Positions 38,332-47,930 are shown, counted from the stretch's first letter. The stretch: 64,000 nt of DNA from Campylobacter curvus (GCF_013372125.1 NZ_CP053826.1:744001-808000), one strand, 5' to 3'. Notes: generated by a model not told the origin, from the sequence alone. Program-made: numbers and translations.

Positions 38332-39255
38332 TTAAATTTTAGATTGTATCAGCGTTTTAAACTCTTGACTAAGCGTCGTTTCTAACGTAATGAGCGAGAT
38401 CGGCAGGCCAAAGTCTCGCACCTTTACGTAGTCCTTTCGCGTCATCAAAAGCGAGCTTGCCTCATGCTCTTTTAAAATTTGAGTGAGCTCGTCCTTGCAA
38501 AAGCTGTAATGATCGGGGTAAAATACCTGCGCTAGCGTATCTTTAAAAAACGGCTCTAAGCGCGCCGGGTTGGCTATGCCGGTCACTAGCACCATTTTTG
38601 GTGTGGGATTTTCGATCCTGCTCTTTCTAAAGTGCGTCTGGTCCGGTTCGGCGATAAAGTCTGCAAATTTATAAAAGCTTACCGGATAGCGGTAAGCGCC
38701 GCTAGGGATAGTGAAATTTAGCGTGGGCTTTGGAGTAGGGCGCAACAAGATGTCAAATTTTTTGATATGAAATTTACCAAAGCCATCGTCCATCAGGACA
38801 TATCTGGCGCCGGCGTTTTTGGCAAATTCTATCGCCTCATCGCGGTTTTCGCTGACGATGACGTTTGCATCTTTGACGCTTATGGCGTATTCCATGGCCT
38901 CATCGCCGCTCGTGCGTGTGTCTGCTAAAATTTCACCGTTTTTGCAGACTACCAGCATGCCCTTAGAGGCTCTTTTGTAGCCTCTTAGCACGATGAATGC
39001 ACCTTTAAATTCATTTGCAATGGCGATGCAAAGCGGAGTTTTGCCGCTTCCACCAAGGCTTAAATTCCCCACGCTTAAAATTTTGATGCCAAAGTCTTTT
39101 TTGCGGCTTAAAATTTTTTTGATCCAAATGATGGCGGTATAAACGAGACTAAGCGGTAAAAGTGCGTAGGCCAGCAGCTTTTGAGGGAGGCTTGGGCGAT
39201 AAAAATATCCGTTCGCCCAAGCGTGTAAAATTTGCTCGAAGCTGCTTTTAGGCAC
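38332..39255 (-). CDS. lpxK: Tetraacyldisaccharide 4'-kinase
   Basis: A 307-residue LpxK phosphorylating the lipid A disaccharide at the inner membrane. The N-terminus has one membrane segment (about 27-45, [16 protein letters not shown]) and the Walker A motif [14 protein letters not shown], then [11 protein letters not shown]. Start GTG at 39255 overlaps the DegT-like gene by 8 bases. A short gap separates it from argB. Confidence 0.93.
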   Translation of the reverse strand: MPKSSFEQILHAWANGYFYRPSLPQKLLAYALLPLSLVYTAIIWIKKILSRKKDFGIKILSVGNLSLGGSGKTPLCIAIANEFKGAFIVLRGYKRASKGMLVVCKNGEILADTRTSGDEAMEYAISVKDANVIVSENRDEAIEFAKNAGARYVLMDDGFGKFHIKKFDILLRPTPKPTLNFTIPSGAYRYPVSFYKFADFIAEPDQTHFRKSRIENPTPKMVLVTGIANPARLEPFFKDTLAQVFYPDHYSFCKDELTQILKEHEASSLLMTRKDYVKVRDFGLPISLITLETTLSQEFKTLIQSKI

Positions 39256-40384
39256 GATTTTTCAGTATCTCTTTTATCGTGTCGCAGATATAGTAAACGT
39301 CCTCGTCTTTCAGCCCGTCGTAGATAGGCAGCGAAAGCACCTGCTGATAGACCTTTAGCGCAGTTGGGAAGTCATTTACTTTAAGCGCATATTTATTTTT
39401 ATAATAGCTTAGCAGGTGTATCGGGATATAATGTAAAGACGTGTGTATGCCGCGTTCTAGTAGCTCTCTTGCAAAGCCGTCACGATTTTTATTTACTTTT
39501 ATGATGTATTGAGAGTAGATGTGATCGCGTTTTTTTACAGGCGTGGCGATCTGCGGATAGCCTGCTAGCTCCTTATCGTAGATCGCAGCTATCTCTCGCT
39601 GGCGTTTTATGAAGCCGTCGTTTTTTTCTAGCTGGGCTAGTGAAAATGCTGCATTCAGCGCGTTTATATCGTATTTTAGTCCGATATCCACGACGTCGTA
39701 GATGTAGCTTAGGTTGCCGTATTTATCGATGCCATTTACCAGCGCGTAGTTGCGAAGCAGCCTAGCATTTTTGGCGATCTCGTCGTCATTTGTCGTGAAA
39801 AATCCGGCTGTGGAGATTGGATTTTGCACTTGAGAATTTGTCTGAAAGCACGATAAAAACGAGTCTTTACTGCCTACTTTCTTGCCATTGTAAGTAAATC
39901 CTATAGCCCTGTTTGCATCGTCTAAAATTTGAACATCATAGCGTTCGCCTATCTCCTTTATCTCGTCCATTTGCGCACTTTGACCGGCTATATGAGTGAC
40001 GAAGGCGCATTTTAGCTTTTTGTGGTTTTGCTCTTTTAAAATTTTCTCGAGTGCATCGGGGTTGATATTAAAATCATCCTCATTTATATCCACGAATATC
40101 GGCTCCGCATCAAAATGGCGGATCGCCTGAGCCACGCTAGGAAAGGCATTTACCGAGCAGATTATCTTATCGCCACGCTTGATGTGCATGGCGCTAAGCG
40201 CCAGATGGTGCGCCGCCGCGCTGTTGTTTGTCGTGATAACATGTTTTGCGTCAAAATACTTCTTCAGAGCCTCTTCAAATTTGTCTATTATGCTGTTTGG
40301 ATCTTGTCCGTATAGGACCTCTTTGATAAGCTCACTTTCGCGCTCTGTGACTGTTGGTTTGTAAAATGAAATTTCTTTCATCAT
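39248..40384 (-). CDS. DegT/DnrJ/EryC1/StrS-family protein lacking the usual catalytic Lys
   Basis: A 378-residue PLP-fold type I enzyme. It has [14 protein letters not shown] (residues 53-66), the PLP-ring Asp in [10 protein letters not shown] (D155/D156) and the C-terminal [10 protein letters not shown]. At the position of the internal-aldimine Lys (FHPVK-N-TTGEGG) it reads [18 protein letters not shown], with Gln187 where Lys is expected. So it may not be a standard aminotransferase; ColD-type enzymes have His there. The context between nadE and lpxK suggests sugar or lipid A modification (inference). Two adjacent ATG starts (40384, 40381) are possible after AAAGGAT. Confidence 0.75.
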   Translation of the reverse strand: MMKEISFYKPTVTERESELIKEVLYGQDPNSIIDKFEEALKKYFDAKHVITTNNSAAAHHLALSAMHIKRGDKIICSVNAFPSVAQAIRHFDAEPIFVDINEDDFNINPDALEKILKEQNHKKLKCAFVTHIAGQSAQMDEIKEIGERYDVQILDDANRAIGFTYNGKKVGSKDSFLSCFQTNSQVQNPISTAGFFTTNDDEIAKNARLLRNYALVNGIDKYGNLSYIYDVVDIGLKYDINALNAAFSLAQLEKNDGFIKRQREIAAIYDKELAGYPQIATPVKKRDHIYSQYIIKVNKNRDGFARELLERGIHTSLHYIPIHLLSYYKNKYALKVNDFPTALKVYQQVLSLPIYDGLKDEDVYYICDTIKEILKNRA

Positions 40385-40392
40385 AAATCCTT

Positions 40393-41145
40393 TTAAATTT
40401 TTGCTATCAACGGCATTTGTCGCTTAAATTTATTCGATTCTACCCTTTTTACGATCTCGTCGACCGTATCTTGTCCAAATTTATCGACGCTTGCGCCTAA
40501 ATTCCCTCCTGCTATACCTTTTAATATCTCATCTATCGTTTCATAAGTGTATCCGATGTCGTCCTCGTCGCTTTGACCATCCCAAAGATCGGCGCTTGGC
40601 GCTTTGTTTATGATGTTTTCATCGACTCCAAGATACTTTGCGAATTCAAAAATTTCAGTTTTATAAAGCTCGCCGATAGGATTTATCGCACATGCCAGGT
40701 CACCAAAGATAGTGCCGTATCCTAGCATCAGCTCGCTTTTGTTGCTGGTGCCTACGACTAGAGCGTTTATGCTGGCCGAGTAGTCATACAGCAGACTCAT
40801 GCGCACCCTTGCGCTTAAATTTCCTTTACGAAGTTTGTCTATGTTTTCGCCTATAGAGTCGCCAAATGCGTCAAGGATGGCTTGGATATTTAAAATTTTA
40901 AAATTTAAGCCAAGTTTTTTACATAAATTTAACGCATCGTCTATATTTTTGGCACTTGAAGCACTTGTTGGCATTATGAGAGCGTGGGTGTTTTTTGGCA
41001 TAGCAGTCGCGCACAAAGTGGCTACTACCGCAGAGTCTATACCTCCACTCACACCTATAAGCAGATTTTTAGATTTGCTTTTTTTTGTAATGTAATCTTT
41101 TAAGAATTCAACTAAAATTTTCTTTATGCTTTCGTAATTTCTCAT
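40393..41145 (-). CDS. nadE: NAD synthetase
   Basis: A 250-residue ammonia-dependent NAD+ synthetase. P-loop motif GVSGGIDSAVVATL (about residues 34-47) and the later GTSNKSELMLGYGT segment are diagnostic. No glutaminase domain. In C. jejuni nadE, lpxK, thrC and kdsB form the same cluster; here the DegT-like gene and argB-cutA are added between. Confidence 0.94.
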   Translation of the reverse strand: MRNYESIKKILVEFLKDYITKKSKSKNLLIGVSGGIDSAVVATLCATAMPKNTHALIMPTSASSAKNIDDALNLCKKLGLNFKILNIQAILDAFGDSIGENIDKLRKGNLSARVRMSLLYDYSASINALVVGTSNKSELMLGYGTIFGDLACAINPIGELYKTEIFEFAKYLGVDENIINKAPSADLWDGQSDEDDIGYTYETIDEILKGIAGGNLGASVDKFGQDTVDEIVKRVESNKFKRQMPLIAKI

Positions 41146-41259
41146 CTTTGTACCGATTTATTTTTATGAGTTCAATTATACTAGTTTTATTTTAAAATTT
41201 TCCTTTAAGTTTAAGGAATTTATTGTAAAATTCTTAAAAATTTAAATTAAAGTATAAAA

Positions 41260-41862
41260 ATGCAAGTTTTATCTAAAAATTTCGGGCCGTATATGACAAA
41301 TTGCTACATCGTAAAAACTCCTGGCGGCGATATCATCATAGACCCCGGAGAGGGTGCGAAAGAGTGGGTCAAGCAAAATGCAAAAGATGCAAAAGCCATA
41401 CTTTGTACGCATGGGCACTTTGATCATATATTTGACGTAAAAGCCCTAAAAGACGAGCTTGGTTTGCCTGTTTATATCAATGAAAATGACGCATTTATGG
41501 TGCAAAGCGATGTCTTTGGCTACGGATACGAGTGTTTTACCGCCGATGTCTTGATCAGCGGTGATAAGGAGATCATGATCGGTGATATGAGTGTGAGATT
41601 TTATCTGTTTAGCGGACATACGCCGGGATGCTCGATGATACAAATCGGCGAGGCTATGTTTAGCGGTGATTTTTTATTTAAAGATAGCATCGGTAGGTGG
41701 GATTTCCCGTATTCTAACAAGGAAGACATGATAAAAAGTCTTGAAAAATGTAAGAATTTAAGAGGCGATTTTATCTTACACCCCGGACACGGCGAGCCTA
41801 GCACACTTAAGAGAGAACAAGAAAATTTAGATATGTGGATAAGATATGTAAGAAAGAGTTGA
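41260..41862 (+). CDS. Metallo-beta-lactamase fold hydrolase
   Basis: A 200-residue MBL-fold protein. Zinc ligands in THGHFDHIFD (HxHxDH, near residue 50), SGHTPGCSM (H) , SGDFLF (D) and HPGHGE (H). Similar to glyoxalase II-like proteins; C. jejuni has a homolog (Cj0809c) divergent from nadE as here. Substrate not known. Divergent from nadE by about 115 bp. Confidence 0.88.
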   Translation: MQVLSKNFGPYMTNCYIVKTPGGDIIIDPGEGAKEWVKQNAKDAKAILCTHGHFDHIFDVKALKDELGLPVYINENDAFMVQSDVFGYGYECFTADVLISGDKEIMIGDMSVRFYLFSGHTPGCSMIQIGEAMFSGDFLFKDSIGRWDFPYSNKEDMIKSLEKCKNLRGDFILHPGHGEPSTLKREQENLDMWIRYVRKS

Positions 41863-41891
41863 TATCCGAGCAGGTTTTATACTCGGATATC
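41861..41891. terminator. Bidirectional terminator between the MBL gene and the porin
   Basis: A perfect 10-bp stem GATATCCGAG/CTCGGATATC with an 11-base loop lies between two convergent stops. Confidence 0.75.
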
Positions 41892-41898
41892 AAGTGGA

Positions 41899-43143
41899 TT
41901 AGAAGCTATATTTTGCTTCGAACCTGATCCTGTCCATTTTGGCTGTCTCGCCATCTTTTTTCTCTTTAGCAGCTGCATACCAAGTCATGAAATTTAGCTT
42001 TTTGCTATATTTGTAGTCAAGTTGGCCGTACCACTCGTTTCTTTTGGCTCTTGTTACATCATTACCACTAGTGCTTAGCATATAGCCATACCCTTTACCT
42101 GCAGTGTATCCGGCACCGATACCAAATTTATCATATACGTATTTAGCATTTACGAACCAATAGTCGTTTTTGTCTTTGATATTGGTATAGAAATCTGATA
42201 TGACACCGTTCAAAATTTTACTTGGCTTTATGAGTTTTCCGCTATTTTCTAGAGCAACAAATGATGTTCCTACCGCTCCACCTTCTGCATCATCGGCTTT
42301 ATAGTTTACATATCCTGCATCAAGGCTAGCACCAAATGCGCCTACGCCGGCTTTTACTCCATAGAAGTTAGCGTCTGTATATTTGTCTTGGTCCGAATCT
42401 GCCTCGTTATGAGCATATTGAGCTTGTAAATTGAGCTTCACATCATTTATATTAAAATTTAAAGCGGCATCGCCGGCAAATAAGTTTGCTACTTCATGAA
42501 GGTTTGCATACCAAATTTTAAATGCAACCGGATCGAAAGAACCCATAGCGCCTATCGCATATAAATTTGATGATTTGTTTAAACTATCTAAGCCGCCGCT
42601 ACCGCTTTTTAGCAATACACCATCTACATCAGGATCGTCAATAGCCAAGGCATCAAATGCAGCAGCCATCAAAGTAACGCCGGGAATATCTTTATTCATT
42701 ATTTTGACACCTGTACCAAAGACATCTTCGTCAAAATATGTGCTGATTAGTTGTTTACCTGCTGTTATGGTAGTATTTTCGTATTTGTAGCCTAGATAGA
42801 ATTCTCTAACACCAAAGCTTCCAGTTGTATTTGTTGTGTCTGTTTTGGCGTCTTTATGGCCTGAGGTGTCATTGGCTTGATATCTTAAGCCTAAAACTCC
42901 AAAGAAGTTATCATCAATAGCCGCTTTAAAGTTTGTAATCATTTTAAATTGATGATTTGCTGATGTATTTTCTTTTGCTGGTTTTGATTTATAATTCTCG
43001 CCTTTATCGCTAGTATAACGATACCTTGCAAAGCCAGAAAGATCAACGTTTTTTATAGCCTCTTCAAGTGGTGTCGCACTTGCAACGCTTGAAAATGCAC
43101 CTAAAGCAACCAAAGCCGCTAGACTAATTTTGGTCAGTTTCAT
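41899..43143 (-). CDS. Campylobacter-type major outer membrane porin
   Basis: A 414-residue beta-barrel with a signal peptide (MKLTKISLAALVALGAFSSVASA) and a C-terminal Phe (MDRIRFEAKYSF), the standard barrel assembly signal. Repeated alternating strands and the segment VDLSGFARYRYTSDKGENY match the Campylobacter MOMP/porin family. It forms a trimeric channel. Ribosome binding site AAAGGAGT. It is preceded by AT-rich DNA to 43274. Whether it is the main MOMP or a paralog cannot be told. Confidence 0.88.
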   Translation of the reverse strand: MKLTKISLAALVALGAFSSVASATPLEEAIKNVDLSGFARYRYTSDKGENYKSKPAKENTSANHQFKMITNFKAAIDDNFFGVLGLRYQANDTSGHKDAKTDTTNTTGSFGVREFYLGYKYENTTITAGKQLISTYFDEDVFGTGVKIMNKDIPGVTLMAAAFDALAIDDPDVDGVLLKSGSGGLDSLNKSSNLYAIGAMGSFDPVAFKIWYANLHEVANLFAGDAALNFNINDVKLNLQAQYAHNEADSDQDKYTDANFYGVKAGVGAFGASLDAGYVNYKADDAEGGAVGTSFVALENSGKLIKPSKILNGVISDFYTNIKDKNDYWFVNAKYVYDKFGIGAGYTAGKGYGYMLSTSGNDVTRAKRNEWYGQLDYKYSKKLNFMTWYAAAKEKKDGETAKMDRIRFEAKYSF

Positions 43144-43274
43144 TAAGACTCCTTTAATAAAAGTTTAATGAGAATATTACCATATAAAATTAGTTTTGTA
43201 GCTTAATATAAAATTAAATATTTTAAAAAATTACCGTTTATTTACTAAAAGGTGCTAAGCGGATAAAAAGCCTC

Positions 43275-43808
43275 CTATTTAGCCCCATCTTTTTCTTGTT
43301 TTTCTTTAGCGCGTCTTATCGCGGCTTCTTTTTGTATATTTTTTTGCTGGGCGTCAAAGATATGCTCGTCCAAGGTAACCAGCTGAAACGTCCCCTCAAA
43401 AATTTTGATCTCTTTTGTATGGCCGGTCACTCGCACTTCGCGTTTTCTGTTTTCGTCAAAGTGCGCTTTAGCTTCAAATTCTACGATATCACCAAGCTTC
43501 AATGGGCCGAAAAAATTTATACGAGCGCCGATAGTTACGCAAAATTCCTCATTTATAGCCACAAGTGCGGCGTAGTTTGCCGCCGAAAAGATAAACCCGC
43601 TGTGTATGAGCCCTCTGTCGTCCGCGACCATGTCGGCATTGGTGTAAAATTTTGTCTTTGCGTGATTTTTTTCCAAAAAGGTGGTCGTTCCGCTTAAATT
43701 CAGCTTTATAGCAGGAGATGTCTTGATGTCGTTTCTAAACGGATTTTCATCCTCGGGCAAGACTATTTGACTCTCTTCGCTAGCTTCGTAAATATTATCA
43801 TCAGCCAT
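43275..43808 (-). CDS. Hotdog-fold protein (Cj0977-like)
   Basis: A 177-residue hotdog-fold protein: GLIHSGFIFSAANYAALVAIN is the central helix and FFGPLKLGDIVEFEAKAHF the following strands, with a Lys/Glu-rich tail. Cj0977 of C. jejuni, a sigma28-dependent virulence factor without the thioesterase catalytic residues, sits beside cmoB in the same way. The start at 43808 follows AAGGAT; the in-frame extension upstream overlaps cmoB and lacks a binding site. Function inferred from context. Confidence 0.78.
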   Translation of the reverse strand: MADDNIYEASEESQIVLPEDENPFRNDIKTSPAIKLNLSGTTTFLEKNHAKTKFYTNADMVADDRGLIHSGFIFSAANYAALVAINEEFCVTIGARINFFGPLKLGDIVEFEAKAHFDENRKREVRVTGHTKEIKIFEGTFQLVTLDEHIFDAQQKNIQKEAAIRRAKEKQEKDGAK

Positions 43809-43816
43809 TTTTATCC

Positions 43817-44713
43817 TTAAATTTTGATTTTTACATATACTCGTTTTGGTGCGGGATAGCCCTCTATCGTTTTGGCGCTGTCGTTTGGATCGAGGAAATT
43901 TTGCAAGCTTTGCCCGTCTATCCATGGCGTCTTTCGCTGTTCGCTCATATCCGTTTGCTTCGTGGCTAAAATTTCAAAATCTTTAAATTTCGCCCTCTCG
44001 CACCAGCCTTGCAGGGCCTCTATCGTAGGCACGAAATAGATATTTGGTATCTTGGAATAGGTATTTTTGGGGCTTAGGGCAAATTCTCCCCGCATATCGA
44101 TATACATCGTGTCTAAAAATACCTCTCCGCCCGGATTTAGCGCGCTTTTTAGCTCTTTTAGCATTTTTATCGGATCGCTTCTATGATAGATCACGCCAAG
44201 GCAAAAAATAGTGTCGAATTTACTCTCAAAAAACGGCAAATGCTCTACGCCAAGCATTTCGTAAGCGATATTTGTTTTGGCAAAATGGTTTATAAATTTA
44301 AACTGAAGCGCCGTGTGGACGCTCGGATCAAAGCCGATCATCTTTTTAGGAGCGAAATTTAGCATCCTAAACATATAATAGCCGTTGTTGCAGCCCACGT
44401 CAGCGACGCTTTTGCCGTCTAAATTCAGATGCGGCGCCAAGAGATTAAATTTAATAAAGCTTTGCCACTCGGTGTCGATAAATATATCATCTATCTTAAA
44501 AGGCCCTTTACGCCAAGGTTTTAGCGACTTTGCAACGGCGTAAATTTCATCTTTTTTCTTGGCGCTCAAATTTTGAAATTTTATATTTATCGTATCGTTA
44601 AATTCACACTCGCAGCAAAGATCTCCAAGCGCCTCTATCGCGCGTGAAATTTCTAAATTTTTACCGCTGTTTAGCTCGTCGAATTTAGCTTTTCTGGCCT
44701 TATTTATATCCAT
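43817..44713 (-). CDS. cmoB: tRNA cmo5U34 methyltransferase (carboxymethyltransferase)
   Basis: A 298-residue CmoB with WRKGPFKIDDIFIDTEWQSFIKF in the N-terminal half, the SAM motif VADVGCNNGYYMFRML and FCLGVIYHRSDP. It uses carboxy-SAM made by CmoA (9295-9999) to convert ho5U34 to cmo5U34. Shorter than E. coli CmoB (323). cmoA and cmoB are not linked in this organism. Forms an operon with the downstream hotdog gene and the upstream lipoprotein gene. Confidence 0.92.
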   Translation of the reverse strand: MDINKARKAKFDELNSGKNLEISRAIEALGDLCCECEFNDTINIKFQNLSAKKKDEIYAVAKSLKPWRKGPFKIDDIFIDTEWQSFIKFNLLAPHLNLDGKSVADVGCNNGYYMFRMLNFAPKKMIGFDPSVHTALQFKFINHFAKTNIAYEMLGVEHLPFFESKFDTIFCLGVIYHRSDPIKMLKELKSALNPGGEVFLDTMYIDMRGEFALSPKNTYSKIPNIYFVPTIEALQGWCERAKFKDFEILATKQTDMSEQRKTPWIDGQSLQNFLDPNDSAKTIEGYPAPKRVYVKIKI

Positions 44714-44881
44714 TTATTTCCAGTCGATCATATTGTGCGGACACTCTTTTTGATACGTCCCTGTCGCGTCATAATACTCTTTGCAGTCGTTGTAGTATTG
44801 CGTCGAAACCCCGCGGTCGTTTAGGTAGATACAACCGTTGAAACTAGCCGCGATAATGGCTAAAAAAATAATCTTTTTCAT
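44714..44881 (-). CDS. Small lipoprotein-like hypothetical protein
   Basis: A 55-residue protein: MKKIIFLAIIAASFNGCIYLND, a signal with a Cys at the cleavage position though the lipobox (FNGC) is not ideal. The rest has two more Cys (DC, EC). C. jejuni has a small lipoprotein gene (Cj0978c) at this site next to cmoB. The start at 44881 is chosen because the signal begins there. Confidence 0.65.
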   Translation of the reverse strand: MKKIIFLAIIAASFNGCIYLNDRGVSTQYYNDCKEYYDATGTYQKECPHNMIDWK

Positions 44882-44926
44882 AGCGCGGATTTTATCATAA
44901 AACAGCCAAAATGCCAAAATTTATGC

Positions 44927-44932
44927 TACAAT
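44927..44932 (+). promoter_or_regulatory. Extended -10 for the Tat transglutaminase operon
   Basis: TGCTACAAT 46 bp upstream of the ATG at 44978; TGn extended motif plus a -10-like hexamer. Confidence 0.55.
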
Positions 44933-44977
44933 AAGCCACCAAGGGCTGAGGTCAGCTAGAAAAAATAAAGGCAATCC

Positions 44978-46063
44978 ATGCAAAGAAGAGATTTTTTTAA
45001 ATTTAGTGGTATTTTAGGTGCGGCCAGTCTGCTTCCAAACGCTATCCTGGCGAGCGAAAACGGCGCTTTAGAGCCAAGAAAGAGGATGTTTGACGTTAGC
45101 TTCAAGCATCAGCTCGTAGAAAAGGGCGAAATTTCAAAAATTTGGGTACCCCTCACGCTTCACAGCGAGTATCAGCATCTAGTAAAAGACTACGCGATCA
45201 ACACGACCGCAAATAACGCTTTCATCTCGGATACGCAGATACCGACTCTTTTTGGAGAATTTGCGCCAAATGAGCAAAGACCAGTGCTAAATGTTGATTT
45301 TAGGATAGAGACGATCGAGCGAAATACCGATTTTAGCAAAGTAAACTACGATCCTAACGAAAAACTAGAGCCGTCGATACTGGAATTTTTAAAGCCGACC
45401 TCGCACATCCCGACTACGGGCGTGGTAAAAGATAAGGCGCTTGAGATAATAGGCGACGTAAAAGGCGATCTAGAGCGTGCAAGAGCGATATATACGTGGG
45501 TCGCAAACAATATGCAGCGCGACAACAGCGTATTAGGATGCGGGCTTGGCGATGTCAAAGCCATACTTGAAAGCGGCAAGCTGACCGGCAAATGCACCGA
45601 TATAAACTCCGTTTTCGTCGGGCTTTGCAGATCGGTCGGCATACCTGCGCGCGAAGTTTTTGGCATCAGGGTAGGGCAGTCGAGATTTTCCGATCAGATG
45701 GGCAGCGCAAAGGACGGACTGGCTAAAATTTCAGGCGGACAACACTGCAGGGCTGAATTTTATCTAAAAGGCTACGGCTGGATACCAGTCGATCCTGCCG
45801 ACGTTACGAAGGTGCGCCTAGGAGAGAAGCTCTCTAACGACGACAGCAAGCTAGCGCACATACGCGAATATCTCTTTGGCAACTGGGAGATGTGCTGGAT
45901 AGCCTTCAACTACGGACGCGACTTTGTCTTGACGCCGGAGCCTGCGCAGTCTCCGCTAAACAACTTTGGCTATCCGTATGCCGAAGTGGACGGCAACACT
46001 CAAAACTACTACTCTCCAAAAGAATTCAGCTACGACTACACATCTTTGGAGATCAAGGGTTGA
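44978..46063 (+). CDS. Tat-exported transglutaminase-like (papain-fold) protein
   Basis: A 361-residue periplasmic protein. Tat signal QRRDFFKFSGILGAASLLP at the N-terminus. The core has the transglutaminase-like triad: Cys in GKCTDINSVFVGLCRSVGIP, His in GGQHCRAEFYLKGYGWIPVD and the Asp just after. Such enzymes act as peptidases or amidases on peptides or peptidoglycan stems; the substrate is unknown. The stop is shared with the TTG start of the MerT-like gene. Confidence 0.8.
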   Translation: MQRRDFFKFSGILGAASLLPNAILASENGALEPRKRMFDVSFKHQLVEKGEISKIWVPLTLHSEYQHLVKDYAINTTANNAFISDTQIPTLFGEFAPNEQRPVLNVDFRIETIERNTDFSKVNYDPNEKLEPSILEFLKPTSHIPTTGVVKDKALEIIGDVKGDLERARAIYTWVANNMQRDNSVLGCGLGDVKAILESGKLTGKCTDINSVFVGLCRSVGIPAREVFGIRVGQSRFSDQMGSAKDGLAKISGGQHCRAEFYLKGYGWIPVDPADVTKVRLGEKLSNDDSKLAHIREYLFGNWEMCWIAFNYGRDFVLTPEPAQSPLNNFGYPYAEVDGNTQNYYSPKEFSYDYTSLEIKG

Positions 46064-46383
46064 AGCCTATTTGGCTCATATTGACATCGCTAGGTAGCGC
46101 ATTTGCCGCTACCTTGTGCTGTTTACCCGCGCTTTTGTTTTTGCTATTTGGCACATCGTTTTCTTTTTTGTCTTGGACGCAAGGACTTTATGAGTATAGA
46201 ACGCTGTTTTCGGTGCTTGCACTCGTCTCTTTCGTGCTTTGCGGTATTTTTATATTTTATAAGCCAAAAAGCTGCGCGCTAGGAGTCGGCCGCAAAAAAT
46301 GGCTGTTTATCTACATCATATCAGGAGCGATCGTGCTGTGCTTGCTATTCTATCCTGAAATTTTAGGGAAATTTTATGCGTAA
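46060..46383 (+). CDS. MerT-like membrane transport protein
   Basis: A 107-residue inner membrane protein with three predicted helices and the adjacent Cys pair in TLCCLPALL of helix one, typical of MerT. A second Cys is in KPKSCALG. TTG at 46060 overlaps the stop of the transglutaminase gene and follows GGAGATC. The following MerP-like gene overlaps by 8 bases. No MerR or MerA gene is near, so mercury resistance in the classical sense is not shown. Confidence 0.75.
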   Translation: MKPIWLILTSLGSAFAATLCCLPALLFLLFGTSFSFLSWTQGLYEYRTLFSVLALVSFVLCGIFIFYKPKSCALGVGRKKWLFIYIISGAIVLCLLFYPEILGKFYA

Positions 46384-46630
46384 AATTTTACTCATCACAC
46401 TACTTTGCGTGGGGGCGTTCGCCCAAACGATAAGTATCTACATCGAGTCGATGCACTGTCCGCTTTGCACCGCTATCGTGAGGAAAGCGCTACTGGGTGT
46501 TGCCGGCGTGCAAAGGGCTAACGTCTCGCTAAAAACGCGCACGGCGGTGGTTGAGGCGGATGAAAATGTCGATAAAGACGCGATGCTTGAGGCGATAAAA
46601 GCGACCGGATATCCTGGCATCATAAAATAA
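46376..46630 (+). CDS. MerP-like periplasmic metal-binding protein
   Basis: An 84-residue HMA-domain protein with a signal peptide (to about residue 16). The metal site MHCPLCT keeps the CxxC of GMTCxxC but with His before the first Cys. The rest follows the ferredoxin-like fold (VRKALLGVAGVQRANVSL ... AIKATGYPGIIK). Together with the MerT-like protein it would take up a thiophilic metal or chaperone it. Confidence 0.78.
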   Translation: MRKILLITLLCVGAFAQTISIYIESMHCPLCTAIVRKALLGVAGVQRANVSLKTRTAVVEADENVDKDAMLEAIKATGYPGIIK

Positions 46631-46639
46631 GGAGAAAAT

Positions 46640-47923
46640 ATGTCAAAAGATGAAATTCTGGCTAAATTTGAAACTCTTAGCAAAATTCCGCATTGTAGTT
46701 TTGAGACCAAGCAGATGCGAGAATTTTTAGCGGATTTTGCACGTTCACACGGGTGTAAGGTCGATATCGACGAGGTAGGCAACATCCACGCCGTAAAGGG
46801 CGAGCCTAAAATTTGCCTACAAAGCCACTACGATATGGTCTGCATGGGCGACGCGCCAAATATCAAGATCAGATACGACGATGACGGCTTTATGCGGGCT
46901 CATAACTCCTCTCTTGGCGCTGACAACGGTATAGGCGTAGCCATAATGATGCAAATGCTTGGCGAATTTAAAAATATCGAGTGTCTCTTTACCAACGACG
47001 AAGAGGTCGGTTTGATCGGTGCGAACGGCTTTAAGGGCCAACTGATCTCTAAAAAACTCCTAAATTTAGACAGTGAGGATGATAACGAGGTCATCATAGG
47101 CTGTGCCGGCGGTATAAACGTCTTTGCCGCGATGGATGTGCGAGATAAGCACGAGGCGCAGGGCGAGCTTTACGAAGTGCGAGTGAGTGGCTATCCTGGC
47201 GGACATTCTGGAAACGAGATACATAAGGACATACCAAACGCGATCAAAATTTTAGCTAGATTTTTACGCGAAAACGGCTGCAAGATCGTGAAATTCGAGG
47301 GTGGCGAGAGGAGCAACTCCATACCGACATCAGCCAGTGCGCTTTTGATGAGCCAAAAGGATCTGCAAAGCGAAAATGAAAAGATAGCCATAAAAAAACT
47401 AGGCGGCAAAGCTGAAATTTTAGCCGACGGGGATAAAATTTTAGCCCTTGTGAATTCGTTTTCTCAAGGCGTGCGAAGCTTTAGCAAGGAGCTTAATATG
47501 CCAAACGATAGCGTAAATTTATCTATCGTGAAATTTGACGAGGACAAGGTCGAGGCGGAATTTTTCGCTCGCTCGGTCAGCTTTGAAGGGCTAAAAAGGA
47601 TGGAATTCGAGCTTAGCGAGCTTGCCAAGGCGCTTGGCTTTGACGTGCGGGTGCAGGATCGCTCTGCGCCGTGGAAGCCGGTCGGAGGAGAATTTGCAGA
47701 CGATGTTTTAAAAGAGCTTCAAAAATTCTGCCCAAATGCCGTCATAACAGCTATACACGCCGGGCTTGAATGCGGGGTGCTTTTAGAAAAACACAAAAAT
47801 TTAGAGGCTGCATCGATCGGGCCGAACATCTACTCGCCTCACTCCGTAAATGAGCGCTGCGAGATCGCATCCGTAGGTGTGATAACACAGGTCGTGCGAA
47901 ATATAATGACAAAAAATCAGTGA
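46640..47923 (+). CDS. pepD: M20/PepD-type dipeptidase
   Basis: A 427-residue aminoacyl-histidine dipeptidase-like enzyme. Zinc-site motifs LQSHYDMV, SLGADNGIG and TNDEEVGLIG are present, then the GYPGGHSGNEIH segment and the dimerisation domain and the C-terminal HAGLECGVL. Hydrolyses Xaa-His or other dipeptides in the cytoplasm. ATG after AAGGAG. Confidence 0.9.
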   Translation: MSKDEILAKFETLSKIPHCSFETKQMREFLADFARSHGCKVDIDEVGNIHAVKGEPKICLQSHYDMVCMGDAPNIKIRYDDDGFMRAHNSSLGADNGIGVAIMMQMLGEFKNIECLFTNDEEVGLIGANGFKGQLISKKLLNLDSEDDNEVIIGCAGGINVFAAMDVRDKHEAQGELYEVRVSGYPGGHSGNEIHKDIPNAIKILARFLRENGCKIVKFEGGERSNSIPTSASALLMSQKDLQSENEKIAIKKLGGKAEILADGDKILALVNSFSQGVRSFSKELNMPNDSVNLSIVKFDEDKVEAEFFARSVSFEGLKRMEFELSELAKALGFDVRVQDRSAPWKPVGGEFADDVLKELQKFCPNAVITAIHAGLECGVLLEKHKNLEAASIGPNIYSPHSVNERCEIASVGVITQVVRNIMTKNQ

Positions 47924-47930
47924 GGGAATT

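Noticed and set aside
45892-46059. An upstream extension of the MerT-like frame
   Set aside because: It overlaps the transglutaminase gene and lacks membrane-protein character; the TTG at 46060 has a good ribosome site and begins the first helix.
46060-46630. A mercury resistance operon
   Set aside because: No merR, merA or other mer gene is present and the MerP-like metal site is atypical.
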